Shown here piece by piece: positions 32,773-43,799 of a stretch of 64,000 nucleotides of DNA (position 1 is the first letter of the stretch; every line of letters starts with the position of its first letter). This DNA comes from Kitasatospora phosalacinea (GTDB lineage Bacteria > Actinomycetota > Actinomycetes > Streptomycetales > Streptomycetaceae). The position numbers were made by a program, and so were the translations under genes. The stretch spans positions 62,001-126,000 of the forward strand of contig NZ_BSSA01000022.1 of the NCBI RefSeq assembly GCF_030268885.1. The letters are read 5' to 3'. A model generated the notes under the pieces. The model ran no database searches and was not told where the DNA came from. It was given only the letters and a program-made list of their open reading frames with translations.

Positions 32773-33596
32773 CCGTGCGGGTGGTGGCGAGTGAGGTGCG
32801 TCGGCTGCGCGGGGTGCGCTCCACGTGGGTGGTGGTGGCGGGCGCGCTCCTGGTGAACGCGGCGGTGGCGGCGTTCACGGCGGCCCGGTTGCCGGACGGG
32901 GAGTTGGCGGTGCCGGACGCGGTGCGGGCGGTCGCGGCGGTGGTGCCGTTCCTGCCGCTGCCGCTGACCGCGCTGGCGGCGGCCGTGCTCGGCGCGCTGT
33001 CCTACGGCAACGAGACCCGCTGGCCCGGCCTGCCCGCCTCGCGGGTGACCCTGGGGCGCCGGTTGGGCGCGCTGCTGGCGAAGTCCTCGGTGGTGGGCGC
33101 GGCGGCCGCCCTGCTGGCGGTGCTCACCCTCGGCGTCGACGCCCTCGCGGCGTGGTCGGCCCTGCCCGCCGGGGTGGACGCGTCGGCGGTGCTCCACCCG
33201 TCCGGCCTGTCCTCGGTCCCGTTCGCGGCCCCGTTCGCGGCGGGCGGCCCGGGCCGCCCGCTGGTGGCGTTCGTGGTGCTGGCGGTGGCGGGCGGCTGGG
33301 CCGGTCTGCTGATCACCTCGCTGGTGCGCAGCGCCGTCGTCGGCATCCTGCTGACCGGCGCGCTGCCCGCCCTGCTGGAGCCCACCGCCGGTCTGCTGCT
33401 GCACCGCACGGGTCGCAACTGGCCGGTCTGGGTGCGGGAGTTGGTGCCCTTCCAGTACGGCCTGGACCTGGTCCGCGACGCCGCCGACCGGACGGCGGGC
33501 GCGCTGGACGGCGTGGTGGTCGTCGCGCTGCTGGCCCCGGCCGCCCTGCTGGTCCTGGCGGCGCTGCTGGCCCAACTGCGCCGCCGGAGCCTCTGA
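32769..33596 (+). CDS. ABC-2-like membrane protein, partner of the degenerate ATPase
   Basis: The 275-residue protein starts at GTG 32769, overlapping the stop of the ATPase gene (GTGA). It has six predicted membrane helices: STWVVVAGALLVNAAVAAF, AVAAVVPFLPLPLTALAAAVLGAL, a pair around VVGAAAALLAVLTLGVDAL, PLVAFVVLAVAGGWAGLLITSLV, AVVGILLTGALPALLEP and the last VVVVALLAPAALLVLAALLA. The cytoplasmic loop YGNETRWPGLPASRVTLGRRLGALLAKSSV resembles the ABC-2 permease coupling segment. A transporter, or a membrane anchor for the ATP-binding partner. The substrate cannot be inferred. Confidence 0.8.
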   Translation: MTVRVVASEVRRLRGVRSTWVVVAGALLVNAAVAAFTAARLPDGELAVPDAVRAVAAVVPFLPLPLTALAAAVLGALSYGNETRWPGLPASRVTLGRRLGALLAKSSVVGAAAALLAVLTLGVDALAAWSALPAGVDASAVLHPSGLSSVPFAAPFAAGGPGRPLVAFVVLAVAGGWAGLLITSLVRSAVVGILLTGALPALLEPTAGLLLHRTGRNWPVWVRELVPFQYGLDLVRDAADRTAGALDGVVVVALLAPAALLVLAALLAQLRRRSL

Positions 33597-33779
33597 GCGC
33601 CCGGCCGGGAAGGGCGCGGGAGGCGGCGCCGGGAAGGGCCCTGACGGTGTGACAACGGAGGCTGGAGGAAGGGCAGGGGAAAACGGCACGGGATGACCGG
33701 TATGCGCATTTACGACTGATAAGAAGTCAATTATCCAGACACGGTCGATCACCCTTTCGTGTGCTTTTCAGGAGAATGC

Positions 33780-33807
33780 TCAAGGCGGCCCCGCCGATCG
33801 CCGACAA
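33780..33807 (+). promoter_or_regulatory. candidate WhiG-dependent promoter of whiH
   Basis: TCAA (33780-33783) and GCCGACAA (33800-33807) are separated by 16 bases and match the sigma-WhiG consensus TMAA-N14/16-GCCGATAA with a single mismatch in the -10. Transcription would start very near the GTG at 33816. In Streptomyces coelicolor whiH is known to be under WhiG control. Confidence 0.55.
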
Positions 33808-33815
33808 AGGATGGC

Positions 33816-34688
33816 GTGAGTACCCTTGCGCACCCCACCGTGACCGCCGCCCGCCAGGCCGAGTCGATCTCCGCCTCCGAGCTGGACCGCTTCCCGTACG
33901 CCGACCGCCCGACCCCGCCCGCCCCCCGCTGGGAGGGGGCGGAGAGCGACCTCGCCCGGGCCGGTCGCAAGACCACCAGCAGCCGCGGCCGCGGCCTGCA
34001 CGGCCAGCTGGTCCAGCAGCTCGGCCAGATGATCGTCTCCGGCGACCTGGGCGCCGACCGCCCGCTGGTGCCGGAGGAGATCGGCCAGCGCTTCGAGGTC
34101 TCCCGCACCGTGGTGCGCGAGTCGCTCCGGGTGCTGGAGGCCAAGGGCCTGGTCTCGGCCCGGCCGAACGTCGGCACCCGGGTCCGCCCGGTCAGCGACT
34201 GGAACCTGCTGGACCCGGACATCATCGAGTGGCGCGCCTTCGGCCCGCAGCGCGACGAGCAGCGCCGCGAGCTGTTCGAGCTGCGCTGGGCGATCGAGCC
34301 GCTGGCCGCGCGGCTGGCCGCCGGGCACGGCCGGGAGGACGTCCAGCACCGGCTGGTCGAGCTGACCGAGATCATGTCCCAGGCCGGCAGCCAGGGAGAC
34401 CTGGTCAGCTACTCCCGGGCCGACGCCGAGCTGCACGGGCTGGTGCTGCAGATGGCCGGGAACCGGATGCTGGAGCACCTGTCCGGCATCGTGGCCGGTG
34501 CGCTCCAGGTCTCCGGCGGTTCCGGCACCACCTGCGAGCGTCCCTCCGAGTCGGCGGTCAGCCTGCACGCCCGGCTGGTGGACGCGCTCGGCACCGGCGA
34601 CGGCACGGCCGCCGAGGCCGCCGTCCGCGCGCTGCTCACCGTCCACCCGGACATCGAGCACGCCGTCCCCGCCCCGCGCGAGCACTGA
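33816..34688 (+). CDS. whiH: GntR/FadR-family sporulation regulator WhiH
   Basis: The 290-residue protein starts at GTG 33816 (MSTLAHPTVTAARQAESISA), 5-6 bases after AAAGGA. It has a winged HTH of the GntR family (GLHGQLVQQLGQMIVSGDLG ... EIGQRFEVSRTVVRESLRVLEAKGLVSARPNVGTRV, about 70-130). An FCD ligand-binding domain follows, with Asp/His residues that usually hold a metal (RADAELHGLVLQMAGNRML; SLHARLVDAL). Its length and its position directly upstream of hrdB identify it as WhiH, required for sporulation septation in aerial hyphae of Streptomyces. The ligand is unknown. Confidence 0.9.
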   Translation: MSTLAHPTVTAARQAESISASELDRFPYADRPTPPAPRWEGAESDLARAGRKTTSSRGRGLHGQLVQQLGQMIVSGDLGADRPLVPEEIGQRFEVSRTVVRESLRVLEAKGLVSARPNVGTRVRPVSDWNLLDPDIIEWRAFGPQRDEQRRELFELRWAIEPLAARLAAGHGREDVQHRLVELTEIMSQAGSQGDLVSYSRADAELHGLVLQMAGNRMLEHLSGIVAGALQVSGGSGTTCERPSESAVSLHARLVDALGTGDGTAAEAAVRALLTVHPDIEHAVPAPREH

Positions 34689-35078
34689 GCGGCCCGCCCG
34701 ACCCGACCGCCGCTCAGACCGGATGGCCCTTCTGCTGCCCCACCCGCGCAGCCGAGGGGCCATCGGCACACCGGGGCCGTCGGTGCGCGGGGCCGGGGCC
34801 GTCCGGCCCCCGCCGGGCCCGCGGATAGGCCGCTCGGGGGCAGCCCGCACCGGCCGTCGGGTGGTGTGACGGGCGCCACGACGGGCATGCGTAACACTTG
34901 AGGGGCGGCAGCGATGTGTACGGAGCGGAAGCAGCTCCGGAATATCACCACAAGCCAGCTGGCTGTGTTGGTCCGCGGCGCTGCTGCCGTCCTGCAGACC
35001 CCGGTCACCGTCCACCCGCCCGAGCAGTCGGGCCGGTCGGTACGGGTTCGTGTCCACTCATCGTCCGAGAGGTTGTTC
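34689..35078 (+). promoter_or_regulatory. hrdB upstream region
   Basis: 390 bases precede hrdB. GTAACA (34891-34896) with CGATGT 15 bases later looks like an ECF-type promoter, as expected for a gene driven by the ECF factor ShbA in Streptomyces; this is tentative. GGAAT at 34939-34943 resembles a SigR -35 but no GTT follows at 18-19 bases. A GC-rich imperfect hairpin near 34785-34825 may terminate whiH. The ribosome site GAGAGG is at 35067-35072. Confidence 0.4.
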
Positions 35079-36704
<1,626 letters not shown>

Positions 36705-36741
36705 TCCGGCACCGGGCCGATCCGGTCCGGACGTCACCTGG

Positions 36742-36774
36742 ACGGGCCCCTCCGCCACCGGCGGAGGGGCCCGT
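36742..36774 (+). terminator. terminator of hrdB
   Basis: A perfect 15-bp stem (ACGGGCCCCTCCGCC and complement) with loop ACC lies 38 bases after the hrdB stop. Confidence 0.85.
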
Positions 36775-36903
36775 TCGCGTGTCCGGGGTACCCCGATGGG
36801 GTGGCGGGCGGGCGCACCCGCGGTACGGCGGGTGACCGGCTGACTACGCTGGGCAGGTTGTCGCGCTGCACCCCGAACCCCGCCGAACCCCTCTGGAGAA
36901 CCG

Positions 36904-37755
36904 GTGCCCATCCTGGACACGTTCGCGCCTCGGCTCCGCCGCCGGGCGGTCGCGCTCGTCGCCCTGGCCGCCCTGCCCGCCCCGCTGGTCGCGCTGGGCG
37001 CGGCCGCCCCGGCCGCCGCGCAACGGCGGATCATCGGCGGCACCGGCGCCAGCACCGGCGACCACCCGTGGATGGTGGCGCTGGCCAGCAGGCAGCAGTT
37101 CGGCTCGGCCCGCTCCGGGCAGTTCTGCGGCGGGGCGCTGGTCACCCCGACCAAGGTGGTCACGGCGGCGCACTGCTTCTACGACGAGTCCACGGCCCGT
37201 CCGACCGATCGCCCCGGGCTGCGGGTGATCGTGGGGCGGGACGACCTGCGGGGCACCGCGGGGCGGGAGGTGGCGGTGCGCGGGGTGTGGATCGACCCGG
37301 GCTACAGCTTCACCGCGAACACCCGGGACGTGGCGGTCATCACGCTGGCCGAGCCGCAGGACGGCCGTCCGGTGCTGGAGATGGTGAACCCGGGCGAGAC
37401 CGAGCCGTACGCGGCGGGCACCCCGGCCACGGTGTTCGGCTGGGGCGACACCCGGGGCAACGGGAGCTACTCGAACACGCTGCGCCAGGTCACGGTGCCG
37501 ATCATCTCGGACGAGGCGTGCGGGCACGCCTACCCGGGCGGCTCGGACAGCGCGTACGACGCCCGCACCATGGTGTGCGCGGGCGAGCAGCAGGGCGGCA
37601 AGGACGCCTGCCAGGGCGACAGCGGCGGGCCGCTGCTGGTGGCGGGGCGGCTGGCCGGGCTGGTGTCCTGGGGCGCGGGCTGCGCGGAGGCCGACCACCC
37701 AGGGGTGTACACCCGGATCGCGGCGGTCTCGGAGGCCGTGCGCGGCGTGCTGTGA
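36904..37755 (+). CDS. secreted trypsin-like serine protease
   Basis: The 283-residue protein starts at GTG 36904 behind GGAGA. It has a signal peptide (RLRRRAVALVALAALPAPLVALGAAAPAAA, cleaved about residue 39). The mature enzyme probably begins at IIGGTGASTGDHPWMVAL, the classic trypsin N-terminus, after a short propeptide QRR. The catalytic triad is complete: TAAHC, NTRDVAVITL and CQGDSGGP. The Asp six residues before the Ser (KDACQGDS) predicts cleavage after Arg or Lys. Short propeptide activation at Arg suggests autoprocessing or activation by another trypsin-like enzyme. Confidence 0.93.
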   Translation: MPILDTFAPRLRRRAVALVALAALPAPLVALGAAAPAAAQRRIIGGTGASTGDHPWMVALASRQQFGSARSGQFCGGALVTPTKVVTAAHCFYDESTARPTDRPGLRVIVGRDDLRGTAGREVAVRGVWIDPGYSFTANTRDVAVITLAEPQDGRPVLEMVNPGETEPYAAGTPATVFGWGDTRGNGSYSNTLRQVTVPIISDEACGHAYPGGSDSAYDARTMVCAGEQQGGKDACQGDSGGPLLVAGRLAGLVSWGAGCAEADHPGVYTRIAAVSEAVRGVL

Positions 37756-37850
37756 GACGGTCGGCGGTGAAACGCCACGGCCGGGTGGCCCGCCCCTGGG
37801 AAGGGTGGGCCACCCGGCCGTTCAGGCAGCTCGGGAGAGCAACGGGAGCG

Positions 37851-38081
37851 TCAGCGCTCCCCCTCCTCGGCAATCGCCGGGGTGCCGGAGAGGCGGTCGC
37901 TCTCGTCGTGTATCTCCACGGCGATCTTCTTGAGCTCGGGCTCGAACTTACGCCCGTGGTGGGCGCAGAACAGCAGCTCTCCGCCGCTGGAGAGGACGAC
38001 GCGCAGGTAGGCCTGAGCGCCGCAACGGTCGCAGCGGTCTGCCGCGGTGAGCGGGCTCGCAGGGGTCAGAACAGTAGTCAC
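37851..38081 (-). CDS. small zinc-ribbon protein
   Basis: The 76-residue protein starts at GTG 38081, preceded by GAAGAGG. It contains CDRCGAQAYLRVVLSSGGELLFCAHHGRKFEPEL, a one-domain zinc-ribbon-like pattern (Cys-x2-Cys and Cys-x2-His). It then ends in a charged helix. Short proteins of this kind are widely conserved next to hrdB/parE in actinomycetes; the function is unknown. It is divergent from parE. Confidence 0.82.
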   Translation of the reverse strand: MTTVLTPASPLTAADRCDRCGAQAYLRVVLSSGGELLFCAHHGRKFEPELKKIAVEIHDESDRLSGTPAIAEEGER

Positions 38082-38550
38082 GTCGCCTCTTCTCTAGCTC
38101 GACGAGCTGTGTACCAGGATCAACATCCAACCAGGTCGAATTCGTTCCCGCTCGTGGCTTTTCTCTTGGAGGATTCTGCCGTCGTCTTGATGAGGACGTG
38201 CCCCGGGCAACGGTGGTTCATGCGTACCGATTCCCGTGGCCGGCCAATCACCTCGAACGCCCGACCGGGCCGGGGTGCGAGGTCCGCGTAGCATAATCCT
38301 CCGCTGGGTTGGAGCATAAGCCCCGTCCCGGAACCCGTTGGACCGCATCGCAGCAGCTCCGCAGCCCGCACCGGCCGCCCCGATCCGCCAGGACCCGTGG
38401 TGTCGGCAGGAGATGGCAGGCTGGGAACCGCCCCCGGGGCGGGAACCGTGTTCGCGCAGCGCGTACAAGGCGCGCGGACCTCAGCGGCCCGGATCTCAGT
38501 TGCTGAGAGCATGCGGGGGTGTCCGTCAACGTCATGGAGGAGTGCAGAGC
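38082..38550. other. divergent intergenic region before parE
   Basis: 469 bases without a supported gene. TAGCATAAT at 38289-38297 is a plausible -10 for rightward transcription. The ribosome site GGAGGAG is at about 38536-38542. Open frames that cross this region are N-terminal extensions of parE and lack family similarity. Confidence 0.4.
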
Positions 38551-40662
<2,112 letters not shown>

Positions 40663-40674
40663 GCGGTGCGGTAG

Positions 40675-40710
40675 GGAAGGGCTCTCCACCCTGGGGTGGA
40701 GAGCCCTTCC
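40675..40710 (+). terminator. terminator of parE
   Basis: A perfect 17-bp stem (GGAAGGGCTCTCCACCC and its complement) with a minimal TG loop starts 12 bases after the parE stop. Confidence 0.9.
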
Positions 40711-40802
40711 GCGTGCGGGATCAACCCGCGCTCCGAGGACCGGGCGGCCCGTCCTCCGTAGCGTTCGGGGTGTCGAGAACACCCCGTCCTGGAGGCACCG
40801 AA

Positions 40803-41285
40803 ATGACCGCCCTGTCCGACGTCCTGATCGCCGCCGCCGTGATCGTCCTGGTGGTGGGCCGGCAGCTGCGGGCCCGCCGGCTGGACACCGAGCGCCGGTT
40901 CTGGCTGATCCCGCTGGTGCTCGCCGCGGTCGCGCTGCGCGACCCGGTGCTGATCGACCCGCACCACCGGGTGGCGGCCGCCGTGCTGGTGACGGGCTCG
41001 CTGCTCACCACCGCCGGGATGGGCTGCGTCTGGGGCTGGACGGTGCGGATCTGGCGCGAGGCCGACGGCGCGCTGTGGAGCAAGGGGACCACCGCCACCG
41101 CGTTCGCCTGGGTCGGTGCGCTCCTGGTCCGGGCCGCCTGGTACGGGGTGGGCGCCGCGCTGCACGTCCACCAGTCCGGCAGCGTGCTGCTGCTCTCGCT
41201 CGGCCTTCTGCTGCTGGTCCGCTCGGCGGCCGTCCAGTGGCGGGCCCGGCAGCTGGGCGGCGAGCGGCACGCCCTGGCCGCCTGA
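40803..41285 (+). CDS. DUF1453-like membrane protein
   Basis: The 160-residue protein starts at ATG 40803 (GGAGG nine bases upstream). It has four or five predicted membrane helices (VLIAAAVIVLVVGRQL, FWLIPLVLAAVAL, AAAVLVTGSLLTTAGMGCVWGW, AFAWVGALLVRAAWYGVGAAL, VLLLSLGLLLLVRSAAV) and the segment LRARRLDTERRFWLIP typical of DUF1453/CcdC-like proteins. It precedes a histidine kinase gene by 93 bases and may belong to the same signalling unit; its exact role is unknown. Confidence 0.78.
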   Translation: MTALSDVLIAAAVIVLVVGRQLRARRLDTERRFWLIPLVLAAVALRDPVLIDPHHRVAAAVLVTGSLLTTAGMGCVWGWTVRIWREADGALWSKGTTATAFAWVGALLVRAAWYGVGAALHVHQSGSVLLLSLGLLLLVRSAAVQWRARQLGGERHALAA

Positions 41286-41290
41286 CCGGC

Positions 41291-41323
41291 CGCCGCACGA
41301 GCGCCGCACGAGCGCCGCACGAG
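41291..41323 (+). repeat. 3 x 11-bp tandem repeat before the histidine kinase gene
   Basis: CGCCGCACGAG occurs three times in succession, followed by a partial fourth copy. Repeats of 11 bases are in phase with the DNA helix, so a regulator could bind them cooperatively; slippage during replication is the simpler explanation. Confidence 0.55.
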
Positions 41324-41378
41324 CGCCGCCGAGCCCCACCGGGGCCCGGCGGCACCGCCGTTGAGAGAGGATCATCCG

Positions 41379-42539
41379 GTGAGCACACTGGAACGCTGGA
41401 CCCGGTGGCCCGCCGGGGACGTCCCGATCCGGGAGCGCAGTTCGCGGGCCCGGATCACGCTGTCCCTGTTCGGCCGGACCGCGATGCTGGGCGCCGTGGT
41501 GTTCGGCACCTTCGCCGAACACCGGTACACCGGATGGCGGTTGCTGCCCCCGATCGGCTGGATCGTCGCCGCGGCCGCCCTGTTCACCGGCTGGTACCTG
41601 GCCTGCCGGGCCCGGCGGTTGTGGCCCGCGCTGGGCTGCGCCGCCGGACTGCTGGCCACCGCCGGGCTGGCCCACGAGGGCGGGGCCGACACCCTGGCCT
41701 CGGTGGTCTGGTGCGGGCTCGCGGTGCTCGCCGTGATCCGGCTGCCGCTGGCCGCCGGGCTGCTCACCGCCGTTGCGGCGCTGGTCAGTTACGGCCTGGG
41801 CTCGGGCGACTCGCTGCTGGTGATGCTGGCCGTCGCGGGCGGCATGGGCCTGCTCGGCTACCTGCTGCGCCTGGACGGCCAGGCCCGCTCCGCGCAGCGC
41901 GCCCTGCTCGCCCAGGAACGGGCCGCGCAGGCCGCGCAGGCGGAGAGCGCGGCGCTCGCCGAACGGGCCAGGATCGCCCGGGAGATCCACGACGTGCTCG
42001 CGCACAGCCTCTCCGCGCAGCTGGTGCACCTGGAGGCGGCCCGGCTGATGCTGGACGCCGGGGCCGAACGGGCCGAGATCCGCGAACGGGTGGTCGCCGC
42101 CCGGCGGATGGCCCAGGACGGGCTGGCCGAGACCCGGCAGGCGCTCTCCGCGCTGCGCGGCGAGTTCGCCCCCGTCGCCGAGTTCGTGGCCGAGCTGGCC
42201 GCGCAGTCCGAGGCCCACCTGACCGTGGACGGGGTGCCCCGCCCGCTGCCCGCCGAGGCCGGGCTGGCCGTGCGCCGGGTCGCCCAGGAGGCGCTGACCA
42301 ACGCCCGCAAGCACGCGCCCGGCGGCCGGGTGGAGGTCCGGCTCGCCTACCGGGAGGGGGAGGTGGAGCTGCGGGTGCACAACTCCCTCGCCCCGCGCGG
42401 GGCGCACCCCGTGCTCGGCGACAGCGGGAGCGGGTACGGTCTGCTCGGGATGCGCGAACGCGCGGAACTGCTCGGCGGCGAACTGCTGGCGGGCCCCGAC
42501 GAGGGAGGGTGGCGCGTGCTGCTGCGGGTGCCGACGTGA
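41379..42539 (+). CDS. sensor histidine kinase (NarL-system, HisKA_3)
   Basis: The 386-residue protein starts at GTG 41379 behind GAGAGAGG. The N-terminal half has about five membrane helices and no large external loop. A coiled region follows (LLAQERAAQAAQAESAALAERARIA). The phosphoacceptor is His in IAREIHDVLAHSLSAQLVHLEAARLML; the ATP-binding domain shows the N-box QEALTNARKHAPGG and the G-box GSGYGLLGMRERAELLGG. It overlaps its response regulator by 4 bases. The stimulus is probably a membrane or intracellular one, given the lack of a sensor domain outside. Confidence 0.92.
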   Translation: MSTLERWTRWPAGDVPIRERSSRARITLSLFGRTAMLGAVVFGTFAEHRYTGWRLLPPIGWIVAAAALFTGWYLACRARRLWPALGCAAGLLATAGLAHEGGADTLASVVWCGLAVLAVIRLPLAAGLLTAVAALVSYGLGSGDSLLVMLAVAGGMGLLGYLLRLDGQARSAQRALLAQERAAQAAQAESAALAERARIAREIHDVLAHSLSAQLVHLEAARLMLDAGAERAEIRERVVAARRMAQDGLAETRQALSALRGEFAPVAEFVAELAAQSEAHLTVDGVPRPLPAEAGLAVRRVAQEALTNARKHAPGGRVEVRLAYREGEVELRVHNSLAPRGAHPVLGDSGSGYGLLGMRERAELLGGELLAGPDEGGWRVLLRVPT

Positions 42540-43270
42540 CGGACGGACCGATCCGGGTCGTGGTCGCCGACGACCAGACCGTGGTGCGGGAGGGCATCGT
42601 GATGCTGCTCGGCCTGCTGCCGGGCATCACCGTGGTCGGCTCCGCGCCGGACGGCGAGGAGGCGCTGCGGCTGGTCGCCGAGCACGCCCCCGACGTGGTG
42701 CTGATGGACCTGCGGATGCCGCGCTGCGACGGGGTGGAGGCCACCCGCCGGATCCGCGCCGAGCACCCCGGCACCGAGGTGGTGGTGCTCACCACGTACG
42801 CCGACGACGACTCGCTGTTCTCCGCGCTGCAGGCCGGGGCGCGCGGCTTCCTCACCAAGGACGCGGGCGCGGAGGAGATCGCCCGCGCCGTGGCCGATGT
42901 CCGCTCGGGCGCGGCGGGGCTCTCCCCGCAGGTCCAACTGCGGCTGCTGGAGCGGCTGTCGGAGCCGAAACAGGCCGAGCCGGAGCGGACCGAGCCGGAG
43001 CAGGTCGCACCGGAGCCCGTGCCCGCACCGGCGGTCGCACCCGCACCGGCCCGGCGCCCCGCGCTGCCCGACGGGTTGACCCAGCGGGAGGCCGAGGTGC
43101 TGGCGCTGATCGCCGCCGGGTTGTCCAACGCGGAGATCGCGGAAAGGTTGTTCGTCAGCCCCGCAACGGTGAAAACGCATATCAACAACCTTTTCGCCAA
43201 GACGGCGGTGCGGGACCGCGCCCAGGCCGTGGCGTACGCCTTCAGGCATGGAATTTCCGACGGTTCGTAG
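42536..43270 (+). CDS. NarL/LuxR-family response regulator
   Basis: The 244-residue protein starts at GTG 42536. The receiver domain holds the acidic pocket (VVVADDQTVVREG), the phosphoacceptor Asp in DVVLMDLRMPRCDG, the Thr in VVVLTTYADDD and the Lys in FLTKDAG. A Glu/Pro/Ala-rich linker of about 40 residues (EPERTEPEQVAPEPVPAP) leads to the LuxR HTH (LTQREAEVLALIAAGLSNAEIAERLFVSPATVKTHINNLF). It pairs with the overlapping kinase. The hairpin or operator upstream of the next gene is a possible target. Confidence 0.92.
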   Translation: MTDGPIRVVVADDQTVVREGIVMLLGLLPGITVVGSAPDGEEALRLVAEHAPDVVLMDLRMPRCDGVEATRRIRAEHPGTEVVVLTTYADDDSLFSALQAGARGFLTKDAGAEEIARAVADVRSGAAGLSPQVQLRLLERLSEPKQAEPERTEPEQVAPEPVPAPAVAPAPARRPALPDGLTQREAEVLALIAAGLSNAEIAERLFVSPATVKTHINNLFAKTAVRDRAQAVAYAFRHGISDGS

Positions 43271-43338
43271 ACCCACCTCCTGGTAGCTGGTTCGGGTGAA
43301 CGTATCTGCACCGGTTTCGTGGCGGGTTTGTGACGCTC

Positions 43339-43371
43339 CATCATGGTTCGGTCGTAGTGACCGAAATGATG
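43339..43371 (+). promoter_or_regulatory. inverted repeat ahead of the DUF485-symporter operon
   Basis: TTCGGTC-GTAGT-GACCGAA (43347-43365) is flanked by CATCAT and ATGATG, giving an extended imperfect palindrome that ends at the GAGGTG ribosome site (43371). It is either an operator, perhaps for the adjacent response regulator, or a 5'-UTR hairpin that affects translation. Confidence 0.55.
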
Positions 43372-43382
43372 AGGTGTCGGCT

Positions 43383-43799
43383 GTGGCACAACAGGAGAGA
43401 ATCGACTGGTGGGCCGCGGCCGCCTCCCGTCCCCGGGTGGTGGCGCAGCGGCGGACCGCGGAGCCCGCGCCCCCGGAGGAGCGGGCCGGGCGGGAGGTCT
43501 ACCGGAGCGTCCAGGAGAGCGACGCCTTCCAGGAGATCCGGAGCGGCTACCGCTCGTTCGTGTTCCCGGCCAGCGCCGGGTTCCTGGCCTGGTACCTGCT
43601 GTTCGTCGCCGCCCAGGCGTTCGCGCCGGAGCTGATGCGCCAGCAGGTCGCCGGACCGCTCAACCTGGCCTGGCTGCTCGGCCTCGGCCAGTTCGCCTCC
43701 ACCTTCCTGCTCACCTGGCTCTACGCCCGCAACGCCCGCACCAAGCGCGACCGAGCCGCCCTCGAACTGCGCTGGGACACCCAGGACCAACTGCGATGA
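43383..43799 (+). CDS. DUF485 membrane protein
   Basis: The 138-residue protein starts at GTG 43383, 6 bases after GAGGTG. The N-terminus is hydrophilic (QQERIDWWAAAASRPRVVAQRR). The DUF485 core follows: YRSVQESDAFQEIRSGYRSFVFPASAGFLAWYLLFVAAQAFAPELM and a second helix LAWLLGLGQFASTFLLTWLYARNA. DUF485 proteins are small two-helix partners of sodium-solute symporters of the acetate permease kind. It overlaps the symporter gene by 4 bases, so they are translated together. Confidence 0.9.
   Translation: MAQQERIDWWAAAASRPRVVAQRRTAEPAPPEERAGREVYRSVQESDAFQEIRSGYRSFVFPASAGFLAWYLLFVAAQAFAPELMRQQVAGPLNLAWLLGLGQFASTFLLTWLYARNARTKRDRAALELRWDTQDQLR

Noticed and set aside
34939..34970. SigR-type promoter for hrdB starting from GGAAT
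   Set aside because: The required GTT does not occur 18-19 bases downstream; the nearest is at 23 bases.
37851..38081. Small zinc-ribbon gene as an extension of the protease or parE transcript
   Set aside because: It is on the opposite strand from both, with its own ribosome site.
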